Positions 1 through 12,110 of a stretch of 64,000 nucleotides of DNA are shown here, piece by piece. The stretch comes from Puccinellia tenuiflora (lineage: Eukaryota > Streptophyta > Magnoliopsida > Poales > Poaceae). A program made the translations under genes and the position numbers. Location of the stretch: positions 62,001 to 126,000 of the forward strand of contig QRDG01000814.1 of assembly GCA_012064385.1 (NCBI GenBank). Reading direction: 5' to 3'. How positions within the stretch are numbered: position 1 is the first letter of the stretch; every line of letters begins with the position of its first letter. The notes beneath the pieces are model-generated. The model saw only the letters and a list, made by a program, of their open reading frames with translations. It did not search any database and was not told the DNA's origin.

Positions 1-1916
1 GCACATGCGCTGCACGCAAAGCGGCAGGGCATCTGTTCGAACGTGTGCTGCGTGGATTTGCTGCACTAGGCACGCCAACCTAGTAAGTAGTAACCACACA
101 TAATTTGGCACCATGACGTGTGAGCATCAATCTATTTCTAAGCTACCAAACTGAAAAGAAAAAAGGTTGACTTTTACCTTTGTTCACCGAAGAGGTTTGG
201 TCCCAAAATATTGTCAAGGCGGTAAGACCATGAGTGTCGGTCGTTATACCCAGCAAGGGCAGATAAATTAGTTAATGTCGATGATGTGCTCACCTTCATG
301 TCAGTGTAAGCTTTTGTATAAATTAGTTTCATTAATGACAGTGGAAAAACCTTTCATAACGAAAGATAAATTACTATAATTACAAAAAGAAAATTAGAAA
401 ACTTTATGTTTGTAAACATGTTGGAAAAAATTAAACTCAATTAAATAAATACAAAAGTATATAAATACAAAAACATTAAATTATATGCTTTTCAAGAATA
501 TTTTGCATTGTCTGCTTTTAATTTTCCATATTCCCTGATTCTTTATATGAAATTATCGTAGGACATTCTATACTAATTATTAATGTGTTTCTCTTAAAGT
601 AATTTCGTTTCTAGAATAATTTTCATTCACCGGTTTTAATATTATATATTTCCTAGAACATGTGTATTCTTAGTAAACCTTGCTTAAGAGTTTGGCAATT
701 AGGTATTTTTATTATTTGATTTCCACTAATTAGGTATTTTTCAGAAACAATATGTATTACCTATTTTATTTTATCCGTTTAACAAATCTCTCAATTCTCG
801 TAAGTTTTCTAATTATTAGGACTTCTCCCTAAATTTGCACATTCTGAAAGTTTGATTTACTCTATTCATTTCATTTGGCGATTTTTTTCATAATGATTGC
901 TTTTGTATTGTTGCAAATTATGTGCTTCTCAAAATGTATTATATTTCTGTTTATTATTTTCTCCATTCTTTACAGTTCCTAACTTTTGTCAGGTTTCATG
1001 ATATATAAAAATTTCCTTGTTTTTTTTCATTGTTTTTTTATAGATAATGATTTTTTCCTATGATAAAAAATGCATTCCTTGTTAACTTTGTGAAACAAAA
1101 TTCTCTTATTTCTTAAAAGCTCATTATAGCTCTATTATTTTGTAGTAAAATATTATGTGCTTTCACATATTACCCTGAAGCCATGCCACGTTGACTAGGC
1201 TTATGGGTTAAATCTTTCCGATGTAAAAAGCTGAGGGGTTAAACTTGTCGAAGGACCAAACATGAACAAACATATGGCACAAAATAAACAGTCTATAGCA
1301 GAGAAACGACTAATTTTCATGAGTGATGGTTGAACAGAGATAATGGGCCAAACAACAGAAAAAAATAATTTATTGCATACTTGTTAACGACGGGGGCGAA
1401 GGTGTCTTAAGATTTGACGCTTTTCATAGTGAGGGTCTATGCCCACTGGGCCACAAATGCTTTCATTGTTTGGCTCAGCCTTTTTTTAGGATTACAGGGG
1501 AAGAAGTAGAAAGGAGAGAAGCCTGTCGGAGGCGCTGAAAGAGATGCTCTTTGTCAGGGAGTGCATACGCGGCCCACCGCTTTTATTAATTTATATGTGT
1601 GTGTTCCGTAATTTTTGTTGCAAGATTTCATTTTTATGCTGCAATCACGTGGAGCACGAAGAGTAAACTTATGAGTTTCTCACGCCAACGAATAAATTAG
1701 TACTTACTTGCGCCCTACCATTGATGCACAACAACAGATACGAGTAGACTAGCTTAGGCAGGAAGTGATCTTAATCAAGTACTATACGCACGGCATCGAA
1801 TCATCTGCCGGCCACCTCCAGCTGTTAAATTGAAAGACAAGGAAGTAAACCCTGCATATTTGACCTAGAGATGATGGTCAGCTAGCTAGAGTTCGATTAG
1901 GGTGAGCAAAAGCCTT
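1..1916. other. AT-rich intergenic DNA, no gene seen
   Basis: No convincing coding region or RNA gene is visible. Positions about 300-1170 are strongly AT-rich with many homopolymer runs. Positions about 1740-1916 begin to resemble the region upstream of the second root cap gene (about 9890-10045), so the duplicated promoter unit probably starts near 1740. Confidence 0.6.
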
Positions 1917-2004
1917 ACGCATGCACCTTTCCCCCAACTCTGAATCCATGTCCATCAGAAGACCAATAAGCTAAGACAATCATCAAAGTGCCCAGCCTAT
2001 AAAT
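1917..2004 (+). promoter_or_regulatory. Promoter of root cap gene 1: RY-type motif and TATA box
   Basis: A TATAAAT box lies at 1998-2004, 72 bases before the start codon region. A palindromic GCATGCAC motif at 1919-1926 matches the core of RY elements, the binding sites of B3-domain regulators. The motif and its flank (ACGCATGCACCTTTCCC, then AACTCTGAATCCA) recur upstream of gene 2 at about 10045, so the block is conserved between the duplicates. Control by B3 factors is inference. Confidence 0.55.
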
Positions 2005-2075
2005 CGCCACCATCCCACCCATGTCCACCACCACCACACGGCGATCGATTTCAACCTAGTAGCTAGCCAGCTAAG

Positions 2076-3121
2076 ATGGCTCGCCAGCAGCTGGTGTCAG
2101 TGCTCGCCGCTGTGGTGGCCGTGTGCGCCATGGCCGCCGCCGTCGACGCCCAAAGAATGCCCCCGCCGCCGAAGCTGCCATCCAAGTACCGGACGATCCA
2201 CCCTGGGAAGAGGGCCCAGGTGGCCGCCTGTGATGATCCCAAGGACAACAAGAATCCATGCACCATCGGCTGCCCCGCCAACTGCCCCAACGAGTGTATC
2301 GTCTACTGCGAAGCCTGCAAGGCATTCTGCTGTAAGCACATGTACACCAAAGTCATATATTGGGTTGGATATGCATAACTTACCCTTGTTATTTTCAAGT
2401 GTGCGACTTCTACCCGGGCATGTCCTGTGGGGACCCGCGCTTCACAGGCGCCGACGGCAACAACTTCTACTTCCACGGCAAGAAGGGCCAGGATTTCTGT
2501 ATAGTGTCCGACGCCGATCTCCACATCAACGCCCACTTCATCGGCAAGCGCAACCCCGCCATGAGCCGAGATTTCACCTGGATCCAGGCCCTCGGCATCC
2601 GCTTCGCCGACCATCGCCTCTACATGGGCGCCCAGAAGACCGTCAAGTGGGACGACGATGTTGACCGCCTCGAGCTGACCTTCGACGGCATACCCGTTGT
2701 TATCCCCGATGAGATTGATGGGCAGTGGCAATCCACCGCTGTACCCGCATTGACTGTCACCAGGACCTCGATGACCAACGGCGTTAAGGTCGAGCTCAAG
2801 GGGGTGTTCGAGGTCTTGGCCAAGGTGGTGCCCATCACGGAGAAGGACTCCCGCATCCACAACTATGGTGTGACCGAGGACGACAGCCTCGCGCACTTCG
2901 ACATCGGGTTCAAGTTCTATGACCTCACCGATGATGTACACGGTGTGCTTGGCCAGACCTACCGCACTAACTACGTCAACACGCTTAGTGTGAGCGCCAA
3001 CATGCCGATCATGGGTGGTGCCCCCAAGTATGTCTCCTCCGACATCTTCGCCACCGATTGTAAGGTCGCTAGGTTCGGCCGCAAGACCACAATCTCCACG
3101 ATCACTACCAGGGCCAGTTAA
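2076..3121 (+). CDS. Root cap family secreted protein, copy 1 (two exons)
   Basis: Exon 1 is 2076-2331 and exon 2 is 2400-3121, joined by a 68-bp GT-AG intron in phase 1; the product is about 325 residues. Residues 1-25 form a signal peptide (hydrophobic alanine/valine core ending near VDAQ). A cysteine-rich stretch with CxxxCPxxCPxxC spacing follows. Exon 2 encodes the Root_cap domain (Pfam PF06830 type), seen in CGDPRFTGADGNNFYFHG and the conserved tail before the stop. Grass relatives are annotated as root cap or LEA-related proteins; they are secreted and have no known enzymatic activity. The start is the first ATG after the TATA box and opens the signal peptide. Copies 2 and 3 share the intron position and phase, so this is a tandem family. 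Role in root cap secretion or cell wall is inferred from the family name. Confidence 0.88.
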
Positions 3122-3365
3122 ACAACATGCTTCGACAGCTTGCTCCTATTATCTAGCCTGGAAATAATTAAGTTGGTCTGCAAGAATATAGTACTGATGC
3201 CAACATGAAATGTAACGTACACGTGTTTTAAGAACAGCATGGTTGCTCGCATATATTAATTGCTATAGCAAATGAAATAATTAAGAGATATCACTGGAGA
3301 AGATGTGCTACATTTTAACCACTGGCTTATTTTGGTTCTTTAATTTTTATTAATAAAAATAAGAC

Positions 3366-3866
3366 TTAAAGGCTCATCGAGTGTTGGCTGGTAATCTAGT
3401 GGAGCCTATAAAAATGAAAAAGAACAACATTTAAATATTATCGATGGGCTTGACCTCAAATATAAAACTACTTTTCTTGGTGTATCCGAGCAGACCGCTA
3501 AGAGAGATGTTGATCAACTTATTTATAAACTTGGATGTGATGAGGATACCAAGTGGTTCAAATGTTCTAAGATAAAGCATGTTTAAAGAAGAAAATTATT
3601 TCTACACATAATATTTTATCTTGTAGCAAATGGAATGCAACTAAAGAAAATTCTCCAATTAGAATAGGACAAGGGAACTATTGATGGGGAGGCGAATTAG
3701 AAGGTTTATTTACCGAATACTATAAGAAATAATTAGGGGGCGCCGATCCAAATTATTTCTCAATGGTGGAAGAAGATATTGGTGATTGTCCCAGTTTTAT
3801 CAAGACGAGAATGCCGTTATTACTGCTAACTTCAAAGAGAATGAGGTGTATGCGGCTATTTCAATA
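3366..3866 (+). mobile_element. LINE reverse-transcriptase region fragment
   Basis: Broken frames match the linker region upstream of the reverse transcriptase in plant L1-type LINEs: a KYFHL-like segment, a NYY-like segment, then a stretch like FKENEVYAAI. It has many stops and no intact frame. The same fragment lies downstream of gene 2 (11590-12110) and partly at 5800-5950, so it was copied along with the root cap genes. It fuses directly to a root cap exon fragment at about 3867. Confidence 0.6.
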
Positions 3867-5575
3867 ACTACGTCAACAAGCTTAGTGGGAGCGCCAACAT
3901 GCCGATCATGGGTGGTGCCCCCAAGTATGTCTCCTCCGATATCTTCGCCACTGATACTTGTGAAACGTATTTATAATTTTTGATTGTTTCATGCTTGTTT
4001 TATATCAATGCCATATTTTTTTTACTATCATACTATATCATTTTTAGGCATTTTATTGGACTAACTTACTGACAAGATGCCCAGTTCCAGTTCCTTGTTT
4101 TTGTCATGTTTTTGTTGCAGAAAGTTACTTCTGGAAATATTCTCGTAATTGGACGAAAATTTACGGTGATTTTTAATTGAAGAAATGAAGACTGGAGCCA
4201 TAAGGACGACCCTGGAGGCAGCCGACAGCCCAGGGGCGACCCCTAGCCGCGGCCCAGGGCCCACTCGCGGCCAGGGACGGTCCCTGCTCCGACGCCAATA
4301 AAATTATTCGTGACCTAAAACTCAGGCCCCCGGAAGATTTTTCTAGAAACAGAACAGAGCGCTGCCGGGAGCGAAACCAAGTTTCGGGGGACATATTGCT
4401 GCTATTCTGGCACCCTGTCGGGACGGGGATCGGCCTCCGGAAGCCATCTCCATCGACACCGCTGCTTCCTTTGATGAGGAGGGAGTAGTCCCTCATCGGG
4501 GCTGAGGCTTGTACAAGTAGTTATGTAGTTATCGCTCTCTCCCATGATGTGATCTTCGTTGTGATCATGAGTTTCGTTGATATTGTTGAATACATGATGT
4601 TTCACTTTATGTAATGGATATGATGTTGGTCAAGTGGTGTCATCTAGTATAAATTCCGGAGTCACCGTTGTGATCACGGTGTCACGGTGACAGTGCGGGT
4701 GCCGTGTGTGACTCTATGGATAATAGCTTAGAGGGATCTTTATCATGAGTTTGTTATTTATTATTGTTGGATTGAATAGATCATGGGGTTTCTTGATGCT
4801 TGTGTTTAGTATAATCTCCATGATGCCAAAGTGACAAGGTGGGTGTTGTGGATGTATTAGAAAGAGACTATTCAAGAGATATGTTGTAGTGTTTGTTAGT
4901 AATATCTTTAGATGCCGATAGTGACAGAATGAAGTGTCCATAGATGTGGAATACGAATTTTAAGTTGTGCTTTTGCAGCCCTATGTAATTCTCATCCTAT
5001 TTGATCCATGAAATAATGATCTCCAAGTAACGTCTACCTTGCATGTTTTTGTGGGAAGTATCATGTGTTTAATTATGTTAATGATGTTGAGAGTAGTCAC
5101 TAGTGAAAGTATGAAGCCTAGGCCTTGTTTCCAAGCATTGATACACCGTTTCTAGCCACTTTTGCCACTTGTTTGCTTGCTGCCATTTTTATTACAGAAT
5201 TAAAAACCACATTTTACCATCCATATTACCCATATTTTAACATCTCTTCGCCGAACTAGTGCACCTATACAACTGAAAATTGAATCAGGTGTGTTGGGGA
5301 CACAAGAGACTTCTTGTATCTTAATTGCAGGGTTGATTGAGAGAGGATACGTTCAACCTCTTCCTCCCATGGATTCGATAAACCTTGAGTTACTCACTTA
5401 AGGGAAATTTGCTGCTTTCCTACAAACCTCTGCGTTTGGAAACCCAACAAGTCTACAAAAATAGAAGCGTGTAGTAGACATCAGTCACTGACTACAAGGT
5501 CGCTAGGTTTGTCCGCGAGACCGCAATCTCCACGATCACTACCAGGGCCAGTTAAACAACACGATTCGACGACTA
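3867..5575 (+). pseudogene. Broken root cap gene copy, split by a solo LTR
   Basis: Positions 3867-3951 match the 3' part of root cap exon 2 (the segment equivalent to 2967-3052), and 5484-5575 continue with the equivalent of 3057-3130, including the same stop and 3' flank. The 5' part of the gene is missing and replaced by LINE sequence. The 1.5-kb gap between the two pieces is exactly the LTR insertion at 3952-5483. Removing one copy of the target duplication restores continuity between the two pieces. It is a truncated duplicate with no start or signal peptide. Confidence 0.85.
3952..5483 (+). mobile_element. Solo LTR of a Gypsy-like retrotransposon, 1532 bp
   Basis: The insertion begins TGATACTTGTG and ends GTAGACATCA, so it has the TG...CA ends of an LTR. 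It is flanked by 5-bp duplications GCCAC (3947-3951) and GTCAC (5484-5488), differing by one transition. It has no gag or pol frames. The text near the 3' end (CTACAAACCTCTGCG) and near the 5' end (ATAATTTTTGATTGTTTCATG) matches, from memory, LTRs very common in Triticeae genomes; the exact family name is not certain. A solo LTR arises by recombination between the two LTRs of a full element. Confidence 0.75.
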
Positions 5576-6139
5576 GCACCTGTTCTCCAGCCAGGGAATA
5601 ATTAAGTTGATCCGAAAGAATAACATATTGATGCCAACATGAAAAGTAACGGGCATGTACGTCTTTTAAACACGCATGATTGCTCCCAGGTAACAATTGT
5701 TAGTTCAAATGAAATAATTATTTAATATTACCGGAGATGATGTGTTATTTTAAGTAGTGAATATATTTACTTGGTTTCGTATTTTAAAACAAACATAACA
5801 TCAAGGGTGGGCTCGTAATTGAGGTACCTATAAAAATGAAAATAACAACTTATAAATATGATTAATGGGATTGACCGCAGAGATATAACTATTTCTCTAG
5901 GCGTATCCGAGCAGGCTGCTAAGAGTGACCAGCTTATTTATAAAGAAGGCAGGATAAGGATAACAAACTAGAATACACTTGAAGTTCAAATCTAAACAGT
6001 TTCTGAATTATTCAAAATTCATCTACAGGAGTGAAAGTACATAAGAATATAGAAAATTCAAATTATTTTTACATTGTCAATCTACTATAGTTTAGTTTCC
6101 GAGAAAAGTGGAGATCTTTCATTTCGCAAAAAAAATGTT
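5576..6139 (+). mobile_element. 3' flank of the broken root cap copy with a second LINE remnant (about 5800-5950)
   Basis: Positions 5576-5800 follow the 3' flank of gene 1 closely. Positions about 5800-5950 are a shorter copy of the LINE fragment seen at 3366-3866 and 11590-12110, cut off near 5950. It supports a segmental duplication of gene plus LINE fragment. No intact frame is present. Confidence 0.5.
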
Positions 6140-7260
6140 TCACTTTTCATAGAAAGACCCCATTTTAGCATTTAAATAGTGTGAAAACATGTTTTGAACC
6201 AAAAAATAGAAACTCCTTTTGACAATATTGTGTTGCACAACAAGATACAGCTTCCTGCCAAAAAAGGGTGTATTATCAAGAACGATACGAAGGATATGGC
6301 CATGAACTTGGTGATTTGGCTTGAAATCAATAAATGTTCATACATGATATGAAATCAATGAATATTCATAGATGATATTTCATTTTGTGAAGATATGTTC
6401 AGAAATATGTCAAATTCATATTTACCACTTATCCCCGCAACTACTATACATAAAAGGAATCAATGCAAAAATGATTGTATGTTTTGACATTTTCTTCATT
6501 TATCTTTTTTCTCAAAATAGGGTCGAAACTGGCAAGGAAATGAATCATTCTACACCCTATGTGGCTACTGCATAAAAACGTTCTCGGGTAAAATTGTATT
6601 TCAAAATTTAGGACACAACTAGAACACATATGTAATTCAGTTTGGAAATACTTTTGAAAAAAAAATATGAGAAGACTTATTTAAATATTCTAAAGTAGCT
6701 AGAAAGTTATGAAATTTAAATTATTCAGGCATTATCCATCTTATGTGATCTACTTTGTGTGATAACTAGTCAGGTTCCATTTTACAACATATTTGCATCT
6801 GCTTAAAAAAAAATACCATTTTGACATTTAAAAATAGAAAAACATATTTAAACATAAAAAGTAGAACTTATTCTAGCAATATTGTGTGGCCACCTCTATG
6901 GGAAATTTCCACACATTATCATGAATTGTGAAATGGATTTTGCCATGACCTTGGTCACTGAAATTGAAAGTCATGGATGTTTATATACCTAGGACAATTT
7001 GTGGAGCAGTTTTTTGAAAGAAAAATCAATTTATTATTTTTTCTGACAAAAAATCAAAGGAGTCGAACCTAAAGGATTAAATTTTGTTTGCATTTTTATT
7101 TTATTTCTTTTCCAATACAGGGTCGAATCGTCTAGCACATCTCTTCATAGTAATGACCAGAATCCTTCAAAACCATCTATGTCTATTGCACAAAATCGTA
7201 TTTGAGTATGCTAAAATGAATTTTGCCAATTTTTTAGATCAAAATATAATACACTTGTTA
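6140..7260. repeat. Degenerate ~650-bp tandem duplication, AT-rich
   Basis: The block around 6170-6600 resembles the block around 6820-7260: both contain a segment like GCAATATTGTGTGG, a passage on ATGTTTATA/ATGTTCATA, and then the phrase AGGGTCGAA followed by similar text. Divergence is high, so the duplication is old. No gene is seen. Confidence 0.4.
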
Positions 7261-9330
7261 TATTTCTTGGAAATCGGTCGGTATTCATTTAAATGTTCAA
7301 AACTAGCTAGAAAGTAAGAGAGTTGTTTTGTTTCTTGGGTGCATATATGCATCCTTCATCTAAAATGCAAGTTGCTCTTGTTAACTCGTGTATGCTCAAT
7401 GATTTATACTAAGCGTATGCATAATTATTTTAGCGTTGGAGATGTACTCTTAAATGGATGCTAAGTGATTATTTCTTTATTATTTTTCCTTAAGCGTCCA
7501 AATAAGCATACATGCATTTGACACGGCCCAAGCAGCTATAGCAGCTGCTGTTGCCAACCTTTTTTCTTCTTCCAGATTGCTTTTGGCCATGGTTTTTACT
7601 CTTTAGCGTCCAAACAATTCTACATAGATTTTGCATGTCAATACTTGGGGTCAGGGAGCTTTGTTGGTTGACATAGAGGTACAATGTGCTGAAATGTAGA
7701 CCTATTTTAATTTTTTTGAATTAGTACTCATTTGGCTTGCATAACCCGAATTCCTTTTAAAATATTGGAGAAGTGTTGGCACATCAATATTGTCAAACCT
7801 TGAGCGTTTGCAAAGGTCCGATATGGGAAACCACAAGAATGACATACAATCAACCTTAGAGTAGCAAACATGGAAAATTTTCCTAAACAAATAATCTTGA
7901 GAGCGTTTGTGTGCACGTGTGTTCAAGGTGATCCACAGTGGGATCAAATTTTGATAATGAGTTGCTCAATTGAAGCCAAAGTGTTTTTTCGGGTGGCAGA
8001 GGGATACAAATAAAATGTGACATCTTTTTATGCGACGGGGCAAGAAAAAGAAGAATCGTCGTATGAAAGAGTAAAGCTATGTCAGATAAATGAAGATTTT
8101 TTTTCAAATTTCCACGTCACTTTCACATTCCGTAGCAAAACACGGTTATTTATCCAAGCATACAAAGCTTTGTCATCCTGCTTAGAAAGAAACATGTGAA
8201 TGGAATGTTGTAATGAGAAATGTAAAACACATGTGCCGGCAAAATGTAAGCCGGAGGTGTAAAACACATGTGCATGATTGTCGTCGTGGAGGTCAAGTAA
8301 GCCAAATACATGTGCCTGCAATTGCTGGAATATACACACATTATGCTCGAGATAAAATGCAATAGTGTGTTTTTTTCCTAAAGTTTTGTAGTCTCTGTAG
8401 CAGCACACGACGAGTTTAACTGCATTTTCACATTATAAAGCAGTGGCATAGCGCTAACCGCAAACCATACTCTCGTCCCACAAGGAGAAAAAAAAATTAA
8501 CCGATCATACTCACAGGCATGATCCTGTCATGCGGAGAGCGAGTATTAAGTGACACTGATCTGCCTATGATTTTCGTGCCGATATCCCCAGCCAACTCCC
8601 GCATTGCTGCACTGGCTTTCTTTGCCATGTGCAGCACGTCTTCCCCACCCCTACTCCTCCGTGTCCGCTTGGTTTTCCCTGCTACCCTAGGATAGAAGAT
8701 GACCCGAAGAAAGTAATATGTGTGTTGTCCAATGATATTTCACTTTTTCTTTACCAAGTAGAATATTTAACCTTCTCAATATCAACCTGGGAAAAAGTTA
8801 ACATCATTTAATTTAATTCGTTATTACTATGGTAGGTTCTTTTTATTTTCCATCAGGTACAAACTTTGTTGTATCGATTTATTGTTTCGTACTTCCACAG
8901 ATCTATTTTATATTTCTTCACTGCCTTAACAAGACCAATATGTAGATGATTTGGATCATCCTACCTTGGGTGGAGAATGGGTGGACGTAGTTCCGATGAG
9001 GTCGGCAGAAAAAATGACGTGGCGGCGGAGTGACGGTGAGTTGGAGCGGTATCAGGGCCTTAAAGTACCATTTACCTTTTTTTAGCGATCATGTACCGTT
9101 TGGTTGTAGCATTTGTTTTTCTTAGCGATCGTGTACCATCACCTACCATCGCTTCCGATTTCAATTTATTAGTGAAGATAAACAAAGACAAACCTAATGT
9201 ATTTCTTGTCAAGTATGTACAATGATATCATTGAACGGAAGGATTTGGACATGACGAAATTATCTTGGTATTAAATTGATGCTAGACAACTGAATCAAAA
9301 GTCTGAACTTAATGGAATTAAAGGGCTAGA
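7261..9330. other. Intergenic DNA, no gene seen
   Basis: Only short unrelated frames are present. A short motif around AAAACACATGTGC recurs at about 8226 and 8261, with a related form near 8308, inside an otherwise unremarkable stretch. Nothing here resembles a known coding or RNA gene. Confidence 0.5.
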
Positions 9331-9373
9331 AAATATATATATATATGGGTGTAACTACACCCGGGAGTAGAAA

Positions 9374-9448
<75 letters not shown>

Positions 9449-9452
9449 CACG
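9331..9452. repeat. (TA)n microsatellite
   Basis: Two TA-dinucleotide tracts, a short one at about 9337-9348 and a long one at about 9376-9450, flank a short segment with the inverted repeat GGGTGTA/TACACCC. The tracts are almost pure TA with a few C interruptions near the right end. Confidence 0.9.
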
Positions 9453-10044
9453 TCTAGACTATTTTAGTCCTTAGCATGGGTTCGGTTTATGCCGCGAAAT
9501 GTATTTTAATACTGCATGAGCAGGCCGGGTCTTGAACTTTAGACATCTTGGTTTTGATACCATATTGAATTGATTAGCTAGCCAACTGAATCAAAAAACC
9601 GAACTGATGGAAAGGTCTAGATAATATATTTATATTTAACACTTGATAGAAAATTTCATATGGAGGATCTTTGGTTCAGTAGAATGAGAACACCAGAAAA
9701 GTTATAGGTTGCATTTCTGCAACTCAATTCCACGGGATGCCGTGACATCTTCTCCTGCTGAAATTGTCTTTCGGTTTCCTTTGCTCACTAATTAAGACTA
9801 ATTGATCCTCCACACACCAACCAGCAACAATAACAAAAAAAATGAAAAACTAGTTGTATCCTCTATCGCTGATGTGTAACGAAAGATATGAGTAGCTTAA
9901 CAATAAAGTCATCTTAATCGAACACTACCATTAATGGCATCGAAGCATCTGCCAGGCCACTTGTTGTATTATTGAGAAAGAAGGAAGCCCAATTTAGTTG
10001 ACCTAGTGATGAAAGGTCAGCTAGCTGGGGTGATCAAAACGCCT

Positions 10045-10184
10045 ACGCATGCACCTTTCCCGAACTCTGAATCCAGGTCCCATCTAATTAATCACACATG
10101 AGGAATCCTCTTCTCACACACAGAGAGATCACAAGCAAGCTATGGCGAGCCTATCACATTGAACCTACCGATCGACCTATAAAT
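10045..10184 (+). promoter_or_regulatory. Promoter of root cap gene 2: RY-type motif and TATA box
   Basis: TATAAAT at 10178-10184 lies about 96 bases before the start codon. GCATGCAC at 10047-10054 and the following CACCTTTCCC...AACTCTGAATCCA block match gene 1's promoter. The motif is 131 bases from the TATA box here, against 79 in gene 1. Upstream similarity to gene 1 begins near 9890. Confidence 0.55.
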
Positions 10185-10279
10185 TGGCACCATGGCCTGT
10201 CCGGTAACTCACAAGCACCAATAAGAGCTATCCCATAGAGATCTCAACTGGTCTCCAATACCTGAAAGTAGCTGCCAAG

Positions 10280-11370
10280 ATGGACCGGCAGCAGCTAACT
10301 TTGGCAGCGGCAACGCTCGCCGCTCTGGTGGCCTTGTTCTCCTTCGTCGCCTACGTCGACGCCGCCGGTGCAAAGGGGCCAGGGCTTCCACCGCCGGCGC
10401 TGTTGCACAAGTACAAGACGATCCGCCCAGGGAAGAAGAACCAGGTTCTTACCTGCATCGAACCCACGGACAAGGGCAAGCCATGCGTGGCCACCTGCCC
10501 GAAGCGCTGCCCTGAAGAGTGCCTCGTCATGTGCGCAACCTGCACCACGTACTGCCGTAAGCAATATAATGCCTTGACCGCTCCTGCTTACACATTAAAA
10601 CTGGGTATCTAGTACATGCATGCTTAACCTAACCTCCTTTTCAAGTGTGCGACTTGCTCCCCGGCTTTACCTGCGGCGACCCCCGCTTCACGGGTGCGGA
10701 CGGCAACAACTTCCACTTCCACGGAAAGAAGGACCAGGACTTCTGTATCGTCTCCGACGCCGATCTCCACATCAACGCCCACTTCATCGGAAAGCGCAAC
10801 CCCGCCATGAGCCGCGACTTCACCTGGATCCAGGCCCTCGGCATCCGCTTCGGCGCCGACCACCGCCTCTACATGGGCGCCCAGAAGACCATCAAGTGGG
10901 ACGACGATGTTGACCGCCTTGAGATGACCTTCGATGGCATGCCCGTCGACATACCAGACGAAGTTGACGCGCAGTGGCAATCCACCACTGTGCCCACGTT
11001 GACCATCACTAGGACCTCCATGACCAACAGCGTCAGGGTCGAGCTCAAGGGAGTGTTTGAGATCTTGGCCAAGGTGGTGCCCATCACGGAGAAGGACTCT
11101 CACATCCACAACTATGGTGTGACGGAGGATGATAGCCTCGCGCACTTCGATATCGGGTTCAAGTTCTACGACCTCACCGATGATGTACACGGTGTACTTG
11201 GCCAGACCTACCGCACTAACTACGTCAACACACTCAGTGTGAGCGCAAACATGCCGATCATGGGTGGTGCCCCCAACTACGTGTCATCCGACATCTTTGC
11301 CACCGACTGCAAGGTTGCTAGGTTTGGACGCAAGGCCGGAATCTCCACGATCACTACCAGGGCCAGTTAA
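10280..11370 (+). CDS. Root cap family secreted protein, copy 2 (two exons)
   Basis: Exon 1 is 10280-10556 and exon 2 is 10646-11370, with an 89-bp GT-AG intron in phase 1; the product is about 333 residues. The N-terminus is a signal peptide (leucine/alanine-rich core ending near AYVDAAGA). Cysteines with the CPKRCPEECLVMCATC pattern follow, then the Root_cap domain beginning CDLLPGFTCGDPRFTG. Exon 2 is very similar to copy 1, including the same last residues, so the duplication is fairly recent. The 3' flank also carries the LINE fragment seen beside copy 1. It is predicted to be secreted; no catalytic motif is visible. Confidence 0.88.
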
Positions 11371-11589
11371 ACAATACGATTCAACGAGCAGCTCATGTTA
11401 TCTAGCCCGGGAATAATGAAGTTGATCCGCAGGAATACTGCACGGATGCCAATATAATAAGTAACATATTGCTCACAAACATCAATTGTTGTTGCAAATG
11501 AAATTGTTAATAAATATTACTGGAGAAGATGTGTCGTATTTTAAGTACTGGCTACATTACTTGGTTCCTTAATTTTTTTTAAGAAACAT

Positions 11590-12110
11590 AACATTTACAG
11601 GCTCATCAGGGGTGGCTCGTAATCTAGTAAAGCCTATTGAAAAGGAACAACATATAAATCTCATCGATGGGCTTGACCTCATAGATAAAACTACTTTTCT
11701 TGTATCCGAGCATAGCGCTAAGAGAGATGTTGATCAACTTATTTCTAAACTTAGACTTGGTGAAGAGACCAAGTGGTCCCAATGTGCTAAGATTAAGCAT
11801 GTTCAAAAGGGAGTTAATTACACAAAATATTTTCATCTTGTAATGAATGTTATGAAACTAAAGGTAATTCTTTTCCAATAAGAATAGAACGAGGGAACTA
11901 TTGTTGGGAGGAAAATTTAAAGGTTTTATATTGCTAAATACTATAAGAAACTATTAGGGGGCGCAGACCATATTATTATCAATAGTGAAAGAAGATATTG
12001 GTGATTATCCTAGTTTTATCGAGATGAGAATGTTATTTTTACTGCTAACTTCAAAGAGAATGAGGTGTACGAGGCTATTTATATAATAGAGCCTAAATAG
12101 CTCGGGACAA
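11590..12110 (+). mobile_element. LINE reverse-transcriptase region fragment downstream of gene 2
   Basis: A better preserved version of the fragment at 3366-3866. An open stretch at 11612-11881 includes TKYFHLVMN, typical of the linker before the reverse transcriptase of plant L1 LINEs. The following broken frames contain ANFKENEVYEAI. There are frameshifts and stops, no promoter or poly(A), so it is a dead fragment carried along by the tandem duplication. Confidence 0.6.
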
